The notes: generated by a model not told the origin, from the letters alone. 64,000 bases of DNA from Gliomastix tumulicola (GCA_001599755.1 BCHX01000006.1:3025336-3089335); one strand, 5' to 3'. Shown: positions 34,412 through 45,096, counted from the stretch's first letter. Numbers and translations are program-made.

Positions 34412-37400
34412 ATGGCCGAGTCCCGGAGCGAGTGGCTGGCCAAGAGACGCCGCAGCTCCAGCATCTCGGATGTCGATCTGCTCAATCGCCCGTCGCGAGC
34501 CTCGCCCGCCGCCATGGGCAGCAGGCTCTCCTACGAGGACTACGAGGTCGTCTGGATCGCGGCGCGGCCTCTCGAGATGGCCGCCGCCGTCGCCATGCTC
34601 GACGAGCTTCACCCGTCGCTTCCTGCCGTCCCCGGCGACGCCAACCCGTACACGCTGGGCGCCCTCAGCAGTGGCCTCAACGTGGCCCTAGCTTGCCTCC
34701 CCTCCTCCGCCTCCGGCCACTACGGGACGACGGCGGCGGACAATGCGGCGGCTCTCGTCGCACGGAATCTGAGGCGGACATTCCCACAGCTCAGGATCGC
34801 GCTGCTGGTGGGCATTGGCGGCGGCGTGCCGGACAGGACGCCCGACCTGCGCCTGGGCGACGTCGTCGTCGGGGACAAGACCATCCAGCTCGATGTCAGG
34901 AGGGACGACGACCCAGCAGCGAGCGGCGGCCGCGGCGTCTTCCACAGCAACGGTGCCGCCTTCTCGAGGCCTCCACACGAGCTGTTCACGGCTGTCGCCA
35001 AGCTACGGGCGGACTGCGAGGTACAGGGGTCCAACGGACTCTCGGACTCAGTCAGCGACATGATGCGACGGAATCCTCAGATGGCGGACTACGGCCGCCC
35101 GGCTAGCCATCTCGACGTTTTGTTTTCCAGCGACTACCCGCACGACGCGACCCGGCCGGACTGCGACGGATGCAGCCGTTCTCGTGCGATTGTGAGACCA
35201 ACTCGCTGGAGCTACGACCCGGCCATCTATTACGGCATCATTGCATCGGCGAGCGAGGCTATCAGTGACAGCGCCGATCGAGCGACGCTGGCCGAGGACT
35301 TTGAAGCCCTCTGCGTCGACACAGAGACCGTCGGCGTCGCAGAGCATCTTCCGTGTCTCGTCATCCGGGGCATCTGCGACTACGCCGACTCACACAAGAA
35401 CGAGCGCTGGCAGAGATACGCCGCAGCGACGGCCGCAGCATACGCCAAGTCCTACCTCGCCGTATTCGCTGCCATCATTCTCAGAGATTCTCTCATGGAG
35501 GCTCTAGCATTCCCGGATATCGACTATCGATACCTCGACATCAAGCCGGCGCATCGCGACACGTGCACCTGGTTCCGCGACAACTCGATGTACCAGGCAT
35601 GGCAGGACCCGAATGAGATAAACAGGCACCTTGGCCTCCTGTGGATCAGCGGCAAGCTCGGAGCAGGCAAGTCGACGCTGATGAAGAGCATGTATGAGGA
35701 GAAACGGAGGTGCGCGGGGCCGAAGGATGTCGTCGTAGCCTTCTTCTATCACGCACGGGGCTCTGAGCTCCAGAGGTCGACCGAGGGCATGTACCGGTCG
35801 CTGCTGTACCAGATCCTGTCTCACTTCCCTGGCCTCGGAAGGGAGCTGACCCAGATCCTTCGGGAGTCGAGGACCGGGAACCACGACTTGAATCTGGGCC
35901 AGCTCAGAAGTCTGCTCACCGGAGCCATCCTGCAAGTCGACCCTTCCTCGCGCATCACCCTGTTCATCGACGCCATCGACGAATGCGACGAGCCCTCGAT
36001 CCACGACATGCTCGCCGACCTTGAACAACGCGGACGACAGGTGGCCGAGCGCGGGATCCAAATGTACACCTGCTTCTCCAGCCGCCACCACCCCCATATC
36101 ACCCTCCAGCAGGGACTCCGCATGAACCTCGAGTGGCAGTACGGCCACAACCAGGACCTGCTCAAGTACGTCGAGAGCCACCTCGCCGTCGGCTCCGCGA
36201 AGGCGAGGACCCGCGTCCAGCACCAGCTCATCGAGAAGGCAGACTGCGTCTTCCTCTGGGCCGTCGTCGTGGTCACGATGCTGAACAGGGAGTACAAGGG
36301 CGGCGGCCTCCAGAGCGTCCACGAGAGACTGGTGCACATCCCGGCGGACGTGCACGAGCTGTACGACGGCGTGCTCGACGGCCTGCTGGGCCGGGACAGC
36401 GACATGACCCAGTTCCGGCTCTGCACCCAGTGGCTGCTCTTCGCCCAGCGGCCGCTCCGCTACCACGAGTACCACTTCGCGCTGCTCGCGGGCGTCGGGT
36501 CCAGGAACCAGGTCCTGCAGTGGATGGACGGCAACTCCGTCAACGACGATCACCTGCGGCGGTTCGTGCAGACCTCGTCCATGGGGCTGGCCGAGATCAC
36601 GGGCGAGTTTGAGGGCACGGTCCAGTTCATACACCAGTCCGTGGCTGATTATATCCTGGACGGACGCGGCGCGCAGAGACTTTGGCCAGAGCCGGGCCCA
36701 GATCTCGCGGCTCGGAGCCACGAGCAGCTCAAGGCGTGCTGCATGACGTACTTGAGATCCGCGTCGCTGAGGCTCGAAGACTGCATGAATGTCATCCAGA
36801 CGGCCACCATGGAGGATCGAGAGGACCTCATCGACGAGGCGAGGGCGCGCTTCCCCTTCGTCCTCTACATCTTCCGGCACATGCTGCATCACGCCGACAG
36901 CGCGAGCGCCGCGTTCCCGCAGATCAGCTTCCTCGGCGCGATGGGGCGGCGCTGGTTCAGCTTTATGGATCGCATAGCCGAGATCTTCAAGTGGGAGAGC
37001 GAGTGGTCGCCGCCGGGATCCGTGCTCAACCCGCCCACGCTCAGCTACAGACTTGCCGCTGCCAACACCGCGGGCCTGATGGCTACGCTCCCCGTCAAGG
37101 AGTTGGCGCTCGCGGTACGAGGAGGCCCCGTGGGCTATCCGATCTCTGTCGCCGTGGCTGGGGGCTGTCACGACGCAGTGGCGGCCATCTTGGAGGCAGA
37201 GGCGAGATACGCGTTGCAGCCCATGTCTCCTCCGTCCTGCCCGGCCTGCGACGGATCACACAGCCCGGCTTGCCGAATGGGCAGCGTTAATTTCCCCGAT
37301 ATCAACGGGGATACGCCTCTAGCCTCTGCGGTCGTCAGAAATCAGACCGCAATCGTCGACTTGCTGCTTTCGGCCGACCATCTAGACGTCAACGCCGAGT

Positions 37401-37942
37401 CGCAGGGAGAGACGCCCCTGCTCACAGCCATGCGACTAGAGCGAGCAGAGATCGCCGCGAAGCTCCTCCGCTCACCCAGGATCGACGTCAACGCCCGCAA
37501 AGGGGATGAAAGGTCGACACCACTGATACAGGCTGTGCTCCTCAACTCAGCCAAGATGACAGAGCTCCTGCTCTTGACCCCCGCCGTGGACGTCAACGCG
37601 AGGACAAAGATGGGCAAAACGGCCCTCCTCATCGCGTGTGAGAGGGGAGCAGAGGACATCGTCACCCTCCTGCTACGACGGCGAAACATAGCTGTCAACG
37701 TCAACGACGCGCGGGGGAAGACGCCGCTCTTATGCGCAGCGATATCGAGCCACACGGCTATAGTGAAGCTGCTGCTGGAATATCCCGGCATCAATGTGGA
37801 CGTCCAGGACAACGAGGGCCACACGGCGTATTCGTGGGGCACCAGGTACGCCCACAGCTCCATCAAGGCGCTGTTCAACGCTTTCAGGCCCGGTCCGGGC
37901 AGGTCGTCAAAGGTTTGGGGCATCAAGGATATAATAGACTGA
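34412..37942 (+). CDS. NLR-like protein: nucleoside-phosphorylase domain, NACHT NTPase, ankyrin repeats
   Basis: A single exon of 1176 residues from the ATG at 34412. Domains in order: a basic/Ser-rich head (1-40); a PNP_UDP-type domain (about 44-355) with YEVVWIAARPLEM, LLVGIGGGVPD, LRLGDVVVG, a Glu-containing VDTETVG motif and the catalytic Asp in RGICDYADSHKN; a NACHT NTPase with Walker A GKLGAGKST (414-422) and Walker B LFIDAIDECDE (from 517); a helical linker; then about six ankyrin repeats (about 963-1165), each with V[ND][AV] and xTPLxxA landmarks. Family knowledge: fungal PNP-NACHT proteins are STAND/NLR-type sensors, and related PNP effector domains in bacterial defence (Detocs type) cleave ATP. 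Ankyrins are probably the sensing part, NACHT the switch, PNP the effector. The GC-rich third-position pattern makes long antisense frames; these are not genes. A stand-alone PNP gene faces it downstream. Confidence 0.95.
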   Translation: MAESRSEWLAKRRRSSSISDVDLLNRPSRASPAAMGSRLSYEDYEVVWIAARPLEMAAAVAMLDELHPSLPAVPGDANPYTLGALSSGLNVALACLPSSASGHYGTTAADNAAALVARNLRRTFPQLRIALLVGIGGGVPDRTPDLRLGDVVVGDKTIQLDVRRDDDPAASGGRGVFHSNGAAFSRPPHELFTAVAKLRADCEVQGSNGLSDSVSDMMRRNPQMADYGRPASHLDVLFSSDYPHDATRPDCDGCSRSRAIVRPTRWSYDPAIYYGIIASASEAISDSADRATLAEDFEALCVDTETVGVAEHLPCLVIRGICDYADSHKNERWQRYAAATAAAYAKSYLAVFAAIILRDSLMEALAFPDIDYRYLDIKPAHRDTCTWFRDNSMYQAWQDPNEINRHLGLLWISGKLGAGKSTLMKSMYEEKRRCAGPKDVVVAFFYHARGSELQRSTEGMYRSLLYQILSHFPGLGRELTQILRESRTGNHDLNLGQLRSLLTGAILQVDPSSRITLFIDAIDECDEPSIHDMLADLEQRGRQVAERGIQMYTCFSSRHHPHITLQQGLRMNLEWQYGHNQDLLKYVESHLAVGSAKARTRVQHQLIEKADCVFLWAVVVVTMLNREYKGGGLQSVHERLVHIPADVHELYDGVLDGLLGRDSDMTQFRLCTQWLLFAQRPLRYHEYHFALLAGVGSRNQVLQWMDGNSVNDDHLRRFVQTSSMGLAEITGEFEGTVQFIHQSVADYILDGRGAQRLWPEPGPDLAARSHEQLKACCMTYLRSASLRLEDCMNVIQTATMEDREDLIDEARARFPFVLYIFRHMLHHADSASAAFPQISFLGAMGRRWFSFMDRIAEIFKWESEWSPPGSVLNPPTLSYRLAAANTAGLMATLPVKELALAVRGGPVGYPISVAVAGGCHDAVAAILEAEARYALQPMSPPSCPACDGSHSPACRMGSVNFPDINGDTPLASAVVRNQTAIVDLLLSADHLDVNAESQGETPLLTAMRLERAEIAAKLLRSPRIDVNARKGDERSTPLIQAVLLNSAKMTELLLLTPAVDVNARTKMGKTALLIACERGAEDIVTLLLRRRNIAVNVNDARGKTPLLCAAISSHTAIVKLLLEYPGINVDVQDNEGHTAYSWGTRYAHSSIKALFNAFRPGPGRSSKVWGIKDIID

Positions 37943-38028
37943 ATTGGGTTCGCTGGAACAAGGAAACAAACAAACAAACTTGGGATATGTATGGCCTGGG
38001 ATAGGCCTGGGAAAAAAAGCCTGATGGT

Positions 38029-38058
38029 ATGGAATGGAATTGGAATTGGAATGGGAAT
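38029..38058. repeat. Short GGAAT-type repeat between the convergent NLR and PNP genes
   Basis: Four or five imperfect tandem copies of a TGGAAT unit in the 286-bp gap between the two convergent stop codons. It is probably in the overlapping 3' UTRs. Confidence 0.6.
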
Positions 38059-38228
38059 GATGACAATTGATGAAACATAGATAGATAGTCTAGAATGATC
38101 TGTAACGAGAAATGACATAAATGTAACACCTTTCACGAGTCTACAAATAATCACGTGTTGAAGAGTCGAATCAAGTGTGTTTTCAGTAAACGAGTGGGAG
38201 CTAAGTTCCTTGATTCATGGTCCGATCC

Positions 38229-39140
38229 TTATTTCTTACCCAACTCGTGCTCGTACGCCTGGGTGGGAAGCATGTCGTAGAGCTGTCGAGGGCTCTCCAG
38301 AGCCATATGCTTCAACAGACACTTGGCATACGCGCCAGCCGTCATAGCAGCCCATCCACGCCACCTCATAGTCTTCTTCGGACCCGCAAAGTCGCAGATA
38401 CCCTTCACAACCACACAGGGGAGATCGTTCAGGATCATGGCCGCCTCGGTCTCGAAGCACAGGATGTTGTTCTCCACCGCAATGATGTTCCGCACCTGAT
38501 CGCTGTCCATCAGCTTGTGTCCGCTGGCAATCAGTCCGTAATGGACCTTGCACAGGGGATCAACGAGCCTCTTTGGCTCAGCGTGAGGCCTCGTGTAGAT
38601 CGATGGGTCGGACGTCTTCTTCGCCGTGTCGGCTGCGACTTCGACGATCAGCGTGCTGTTCTGCTTCAGCTCGGTGAAGAGCTTGTCCTGACCCTTCCGG
38701 ATCTCTCGAGGCGGCATGTTCAGCGCCCAGTCCTGGCAGAACTTCTTCTGCAGAATGCTGCTGATGACGTTGTAGGCAATCACACCGCTGGAGTGCTTGT
38801 CAGGATCACCGACGACGACATCGCCCAGCTGAACATCCTGATTTAGCGTAGGGGCGCCGCCTCCGAGGCCGACGAGCAGCCCGCAGCGGACGTTTGGAAA
38901 ACTGCGGACTAGAAAGGTGTTCACGGGGCAGCTGAGGTTCGGACGGCCGTATTCGCCGTCACGGCGCGAGGCGATGACCACGTACTGCTCGTGCATCTTG
39001 CCGAGGGCGTAAATGTTGGGATCGCTTCTCACGACCAGGAGCGGATTGGGGTGTCTCTCGTCGAGGAAGGCGATCGCGGCGTTGAACTCGATGTCGCATG
39101 AGCAGATCCACGCAATCGTGTACATGTAGCGGTCGGCCAT
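38229..39140 (-). CDS. Stand-alone PNP_UDP-type (nucleoside phosphorylase-fold) protein
   Basis: A single exon of 303 residues starting at a true ATG. It is the same fold as the N-terminal domain of the neighbouring NLR, end to end: YTIAWICSCDIEFNAAIAFLDERHP, GLLVGLGGGAP, VQLGDVVVGDP, CKVHYGLIASGHK, the ribose-site Glu in CFETEAA, and the catalytic Asp in KGICDFAGPKK followed by RWRGWAAMTAGAYAKCLL. No NTPase or repeat domain follows; a Lys-containing tail ends the protein. Family knowledge: PNP-fold enzymes cleave N-glycosidic bonds of nucleosides or nucleotides, and in immune contexts can destroy ATP or NAD precursors. It is transcribed toward the NLR gene with 286 bp between stops. It could be a separated effector or a decoy, or just a paralogue; sequence alone cannot decide. 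Confidence 0.92.
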   Translation of the reverse strand: MADRYMYTIAWICSCDIEFNAAIAFLDERHPNPLLVVRSDPNIYALGKMHEQYVVIASRRDGEYGRPNLSCPVNTFLVRSFPNVRCGLLVGLGGGAPTLNQDVQLGDVVVGDPDKHSSGVIAYNVISSILQKKFCQDWALNMPPREIRKGQDKLFTELKQNSTLIVEVAADTAKKTSDPSIYTRPHAEPKRLVDPLCKVHYGLIASGHKLMDSDQVRNIIAVENNILCFETEAAMILNDLPCVVVKGICDFAGPKKTMRWRGWAAMTAGAYAKCLLKHMALESPRQLYDMLPTQAYEHELGKK

Positions 39141-39456
39141 GATTGCGGATCAAAGATGTGCGGGCGTGGTGAGTGAAGAAGAACTGTGCCAAGTCGTTGC
39201 AAGAATGGCGCAGAGACAAGAGTTGCGTAGAGAAAGGGGGAGAGTAAACTTGTTCTGTCATAATAAATATACAACTTAATCAAATGGGTGGTGATGCAAG
39301 GGCGCAGATGTTCCGAGTCCTGATACGTGTGAAATGGATAGGGTAAATGCTTGTTCCTCGTTTGTGAGGATCGCTTGCCATCCCTCTGTTCATTACTGGC
39401 CGTTGGAGATATGCTACTTATTACTGGAAAGTTCGGTGCACAAAGACCAGCCATCT
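39141..39456. other. Short intergenic region
   Basis: About 315 bp containing the promoter of the PNP gene (minus) and the 3' flank of the DUF3176 gene (minus). Nothing else recognised. Confidence 0.4.
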
Positions 39457-41545
39457 CTAGCTGCGAGAGGCGTCCTCCACGAAGACTAGGTTCCGGTTGT
39501 CAAACCTCGCGTGGGTCAACCTGGCTCTGTCCTCAGCCACCTTGAGATCGTCAACCACCCCCATTGACTGCTGGACCTCCTTGTCAGGAGCTACTAACGC
39601 AGCTAGCACTGAGCTCTTCAGAACCGGAACGGCCAACGCTCGCGTGGCGATGATGGTACCCAAGATGAAAGCACCGGCGAGCACCAGCTCTACCGCGAGA
39701 AAGGCCAGCCATCCCCATCTCACGTTGACGTACACCTCTTCTCGCCATGCCGTCCCGAGGAGTGGGCCAATGGAGGAGGTTGACCGGAGGCTGGAGAATA
39801 CCATCGTTAGCTGTGACGGGACGACCATGAGCAAGCAAAGATATGTATCACTACTCACTGATTAGTTAGGCTCGTTGCAACACCCTGATAGTATTCCTGA
39901 ATCCCCTCGGTCTGCATCTTCGGATCGGTGATGTTCTTGTTACGCCCGTAAAGCGCATCGACAAGCCAGAGGGCTCCGAAGTTGAAGTGCTTCAAATCAT
40001 CGTCTCCACGTAAGGAGCGCAGGACCGAATACATGGAGATGTTGATGATGGTGGCCGCTGACGAAACGGTCGACAGATCGAAACTGAAAGTCTGGTTTCC
40101 GCCGTCCGTCGCGGTCTGCCCATTCCCCGCGAGCGTCATGTTGCCCTTGAGTTCAGTGTAGGGGCAGTACATGGTGCCGCCTTCCGGCCAGGGAGGGAGC
40201 ATGCACTGAGAGATGGGGAATTCGGTGACACTAGACTCAGTGCTGACGGGGATCGAGGAGGATGATTTGATCACGGTTCGGGACTTGCCCTCCTCCACGG
40301 CCGTTTCGTAATCGTTGACGCACATGTAAAGGATGATCTCGATCGCGCCAAATTCAGGGGGGTCCTTGACCATGTTCTCAAGCGAGGAATTCGAGGCTAG
40401 TTCTTCCCACGTACGCGTGTAGATGACGAAGTAATCCACAAACGTGGTTGAGAGCGCCTCATCGTCGACGAATGCAAGAGACGCGTTGCCCGGCGCCGCC
40501 TTGATGGCGTAAGGTAGAGTCGTATCGAGGGTGAAGTTGTTGGGTAGCGTGTTGTAGATTTCGATTTCCGGTATCTCAGTGTCGTCTAACGCCTCATCTC
40601 TGAAAGTATCGACGATATCCTCCAGCTTTGTCCGGCCCTCTGGTGCCGTATTGGTTGTGACGAGGAACCGACTAACGTCTGCGGCCTTGGCACAGACGGC
40701 GAGGGACGAGTAGGAAGGGAACGTGCATTTCCCCGTCGGACAGCTCGCTTCCATGGCGCTTGGGGGCTTGCTGAATGGGTAGTAGAGGCCGGCAGTGAGG
40801 GCTGGGTTGATTCCGAGGGCATCAGAGGTGCCCACCCATTGGTTGGCAATTCCAACCTGGGCCTGCCCATGGGATCCCACCGGCCGGACTGGGAAGCTGA
40901 TGGCCTGCTGCGTGATGGGGGACGTCAGAGCGCTGAGGATGGATATGATACCCGCTAAAGATACTGGATGTCTAACACCAAGAATGAAGCGTCAGTTATG
41001 TCCTATGTATGAGATAAAGAGATGTAGGAAAGGGGCTTTATATACCGCCACTTGAATCGGCCGATGAGTCGGCAGGATCCCAAGAAGCCCCGACTTGCGA
41101 GGTCGATCAGATAGAAGTCGTGGATGGGCCGTCCCTTGGAGGCACTGAACATGTTCCACTTCCACTGGCTCATGACTTCGGCGAGGGAGATCATGAAAGC
41201 AGCCTTGGAGATGGTAGACAGAAGGGCGAGAAGAGAGTTCAGTGTGATATCCATGGGCCATTTTGGAGGTCTCTGCTGGTCGTATAGATAGAGGACCACA
41301 ATGATGGCTAGGTCGTAATTTATCAGCCGTGAACAAGTCTTCGTTCTGGGAAAGCAGAGAGACTCACTAAGGAATGATACTAGACCACCAGCACAGATGA
41401 TCATGTCGAACCCCCAGCTTCTCCACACATTGGGTGGTGTAGCTAAATCGTAGGTGCCATCAGATGAAAAGGACTTCTCCGTGTCGGTCTTCTCCATGGA
41501 CGGCTTGATGTCCTGTGCCGCCTGCTCAATTGCGTGAGGCATCAT
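39457..41545 (-). CDS. DUF3176-family membrane protein
   Basis: Four exons (41545-41368, 41307-41046, 40971-39859, 39790-39457) give about 628 residues. The start is placed at 41545 (CCCACC-ATG) rather than at the upstream in-frame ATG 41659, because a TATATATA box at 41639-41646 lies between the two. N-terminal landmarks are WRSWGFDMII and KWPMDITLNSLLALLSTISKAAF; then ASRGFLGS, the SLAGIISILSALTSPITQQ segment and the GKCTFPSYSSLAVC motif, all typical of this fungal family. An extracellular Asn-glycosylated middle domain with several cysteines follows, then a C-terminal membrane segment after VYVNVRWGWLAF. Family function is unknown; topology suggests a plasma-membrane protein with a large outer domain. 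Joining exon 3 to exon 4 at the CCAG acceptor (39790) restores the conserved LTN-x-LR motif. Confidence 0.87.
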
Positions 41546-42207
41546 GGTGGGCAGCTGCTGAGTTGGGCATGGATGCACCAAAGGGAGTTTGATAATCTTC
41601 CTGAAAACCACCACATTTTCTTGTGGCATCGCTGAAGCTATATATACGAGAGGATGCATATGTGGAAGATAATCATAGAAACCATGTGTCTATTCTTAAG
41701 CTTAGGAAAAGGGTTGCTTCATCTATGAGCCGCCCGAAGCCTGCAGCTACATTTACCGAATGATGCAGCCATCCCTCCATTTGCGGGCTAAATGCGAACT
41801 TCCCCAGCTATAATTAGGGCACTTCCGCCCAAAAACTAGTATTCCAGCAGCCCCCCACGCCTGTTGATAGACAGCGAGCTCCAACTCCTGGATGCCCCCG
41901 CCGCTGTCCTGCTTACGGCGCAGCAGCCCTTATCGGATGGTGTGCTGCGCTGAGCGGAATATAAGCACGACGATTGGTTGGTGCTCGGACGATCTGTGCC
42001 CGCCTGGGGAAGCTAATCGTTGATGGAGAAAGCAGGCACCGCTGGTAGACATATTTAGGCGGCCAAGTCTGCACTCTCCAGGCGCAACATCGCTAGCCAT
42101 GATGGTGGTCAGACAATATGCTCGCTGGGCAAGCCACTGCTATCATTCGATATGTACCTCCTGGGATCATCAATGCAGTCATCGCTAATACGATACGACG
42201 CTCCGAA
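41546..42207. other. Intergenic region with a TATA box for the DUF3176 gene
   Basis: About 660 bp. It contains TATATATA at 41639-41646, 94 bp before the DUF3176 ATG on the minus strand, and the 3' flank of the sugar transporter gene. No gene is supported. Confidence 0.45.
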
Positions 42208-43856
42208 TTAGTCCACATGTGCAGCCGTCTCCCTATCCCTCTCCTTCATGACTGCCATGGCGCCCTCAGGATCGTCAAGCGCGTGTGGCACCAGCTGATC
42301 CCCAAATAGCTCATCCATCTGCTCCAGTGTCTTCCCCTTGGTCTCGGGGAAGAAGAACCAATAGCACATGAAAGCGACCAAGTTCATCGCGAAGAATACG
42401 TAAAAATATCGGAAGCCGAGCTTGCTGAGTGCGTTGGGTGAGATTTGCGCGAATATCAGGTTGACGCTCCAGTTGGTAAATGTCGTGATGGCATTGCCCA
42501 GCGCGCGGACCTCAACGGGGAAGATCTCGGCGGGATACACCCAGGAGATGATACCCAGGGGCGTGTAGAAGAGGCTGAATACGAAGTTCATTGCCACCAT
42601 GGACCGTAGCTGGTTGGCATTGTCTGGGTTGAGATGTTGAGCCTGCACGGCATTGACGGGGAGCGCCGCAGCGAGGCCTGCCTCCGAAGCCAGCAGCGGC
42701 TTAATGCGGCCGACCTTGTCGAGCGTCCAGAGGCCGATGGTGCAGTAGACGATGGAGAGGGCGCCGCTGATGCCGATGATCATGAGGGACGTTCGTGTAT
42801 CGATGCCCAGAAGATCGTAGATACGCGGTCCGTAACTAAACGTGGTGCAGCATGTCAGTATTATCCAAGTACATCATCTTCCGATGATGATGCTCACTAG
42901 TTGATCACGTTGATCCCGCTCAAAGGCCCAAATGCCTGTACACCACACCCGAGCAGCAGCCTCTTCCTCCATGAGGGCTTTGTCAATATCGATCTGGTCG
43001 AGACCTTGCCGACCTCGCGGTCCGCAGCGATAACGTCTCTGATCTCGATGAACTCGAGGTTGATACGAGACTCGTTGTCGCCTTGTCTAAGCTTGCCGAG
43101 CACAGCACGGGCTTCTTCATGTTTGTCCTTTTCCATGAGCCATCGTGGAGACTCCTGGAGGAACCAGATGCCCATCATCAGAACGAGGGCAGGCACACAT
43201 TGGAAGGCCAGGGGGAATCTCCCTGTTCTATTGTTAGCCTGAAAAAGAAGCGCAGCTGGGAATTATGAGGACGGGGCTCTGTGAGGAACATACAGGAAAA
43301 CGATCCAGATGCAAAGGAACACCCGTACCCAAGCCATTGGGCCACCAGGAACCCCCAGCTGAGGAACCACTGCAGCAGACCCGACATGGCACCTCTCCAT
43401 TTCGGTATAGATAGCTCTGAGGCGTACATGGGAATCGTGCTCGTGAGCATGCCGACGGCAACCCCGCCAATGGAGCGTCCGGCGATGAGCATGGGCATGT
43501 TGATGGCGCCAGCCTGGAGAGCAGATCCGAAAAGCGAGACGACGGAGCCGGAGAAGATGGTCATTTTACGGCCCATCATGTCGGCAAAGACCTAGAGAAC
43601 ACTTAGCATGTCGTGTTTGTGATCTCATGAGTTGAAAAAGGGCGCCTACCATGTTAATAATGGTGCCCAGAATTGCGCCGCCTTGAAAGGAGCTCACAAT
43701 AGCGCCGTCCACATCGTCAATCGGATCATTGAAGTACCACTTGAAGTGAGGCAAGGCAATGGTAGAGCTGATAATGCCTGAATCATAACCAAAGAGGAAG
43801 CCACCAACAGCGAGAAACGCCGCCGAAGCGACAGTGATGCTTATGCCTTTCGGCAT
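42208..43856 (-). CDS. MFS sugar transporter (SP family)
   Basis: Four exons (43856-43650, 43591-43294, 43222-42898, 42835-42208) give about 485 residues. The ATG at 43856 opens MPKGISITVASAAFLAVGG; the extended codon before it is GTG, not ATG. Landmarks of the sugar-porter family are GFLFGYDSGIISS, FADMMGRKMT across the first join, PMYASELSIPKWRGAM, QESPRWLMEKDKHEEA, INYYGPRIY across the third join, YPAEIFPVEVRALG and PETKGKTLEQMDELF. Twelve membrane segments are expected. Substrates in this family are hexoses, pentoses, disaccharides, or rhamnose/rhamnosides. It lies next to a GH78 rhamnosidase, a second sugar transporter and a Zn2Cys6 regulator, which suggests uptake of a rhamnose-containing sugar (inference). 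The N-terminal tail is short; a further 5' exon cannot be excluded. Confidence 0.92.
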
Positions 43857-45096
43857 CACGGAGGGTGCTTGTCCCAGACGATACCTGAATCGAGACGATA
43901 TTCAAATGCGTTGCGGGGATGCAGAGACCGCCCAGGCGAGTAAGCCTCACAAAACGCGGGGAAAGGGGGTGTTTTATACATGGTGATGTTGGAGAAGACA
44001 CGGGGTAACGAGTGAGTTCCTCCCTGACTCAGGCAAGAAAAGTCCAGACCTGCGTATTCCCATGCTGCTTTTGACCACCCCCAGATGCTTGCCTTGATAA
44101 CTGCATATCCCAATAGAGAAGGATTATCCCACGGCCCATCCTGTCGCGGGGAAATGGAGACTCTGGGGTTTCGTGTGGTCTGGATTCCTACACAACCACT
44201 ACCTCGGGGAGGGTCTTCAGGCGTTTGACAGCAGCTGACATGTGGCTGATAAGGGTCATAGAGAGGGAGGTGTCCAAACGCCCCTTTGATGAAAGACCGA
44301 GTGTCAAGGCCAAGAGCGGAGAGGCCCCTCCCCATTCGCTCGTCTTTCGCAATCTCAGTACAGACTGGATGCAATAGTCAGTCACCAGGCTCGACCTTCG
44401 GGTCAAAGATGTGGCATCAATCATCCGAAGAGCCGACTGCGAGGCAGAAAATGGTTTCGCAATTCCTTGAGAGTCTGATCCTAATCTTCAAACTCCTCGG
44501 TCATCCCCCTCGGCAACTGCTCATGTCCCCAGGCCAACTTCCCATCTCGAAGTACCAAGCTAGAGGAGGTACATGCCAGGATCTTTCTCATGGGGTCTGG
44601 GAGCTCTCCACTTGGCGCCGGCTTTGAGGTTTTCCTATTCGTTCTTCGTAGCCCTGGTCCGGCATTGAGAATTGGCCGGCTTTGGAGTTTTCCGATTGGC
44701 TGCTGGTCTCCGGCTTTGAACGTCTCTCATTGGTGTTGGGGAGGACCCCGGCTGGGGAACAAGGAACTGATTCAACTGAATATGGAGGGAGGGGGGAATC
44801 TCCTCCTTCATGCCGGTTCCCCAGTGGACCAATATATCGTTTTGCGGGGAGGTCAGTAAGTACGAGGGGACGCCGAAATGGTCTCATGTCCAGGTGCAGA
44901 TGGGCGCGTGACGGGATGTCCAGGGGTGGGTGTTGACCTCGGCGCGTCTTTGCAAGAATGGCACTCCAATAGTAGTGGCGAGTCAACGGCGTGTCAAGGG
45001 AAAATGGACAGAGAGAAGCCTGGATATCAACCGAGTTATGACGCAATTTTGTAATATTCAAATCTCCAATAGTCAAATCTCTATAGATGAGCTACG
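43857..45096. promoter_or_regulatory. Upstream region of the sugar transporter with repeated CCGGC...ATTGG elements
   Basis: About 1.24 kb between the transporter start (minus) and the GH78 stop (minus). No gene is supported. Four related elements (starting near 44617, 44659, 44677 and 44710) each open with CCGGC[TA]TTG and most end in ATTGG, the reverse of CCAAT. They sit about 760-880 bp upstream of the transporter ATG and might be regulator sites; this is pattern reading only. Confidence 0.45.
44615..44735. repeat. Cluster of four degenerate CCGGC(T/A)TTG...ATTGG repeats
   Basis: Copies at about 44617-44640 (ends in ATTCG), 44659-44675, 44677-44698 and 44710-44733 share the head CCGGCTTTG (CCGGCATTG in the second) and the tail ATTGG; the second is shorter internally. 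The spacing is irregular, so this is not a simple microsatellite. Confidence 0.55.

Noticed and set aside
35504..37171. 555-codon open frame antisense to the NLR gene
   Set aside because: GC-rich third codon positions on the sense strand suppress stops in the matching antisense frame; the translation shows no domain and no composition like a real protein.
41546..41659. Upstream ATG (41659) as the start of the DUF3176 gene
   Set aside because: A TATATATA box lies between it and the next good ATG (41545, CCACC context), so transcription probably starts downstream.
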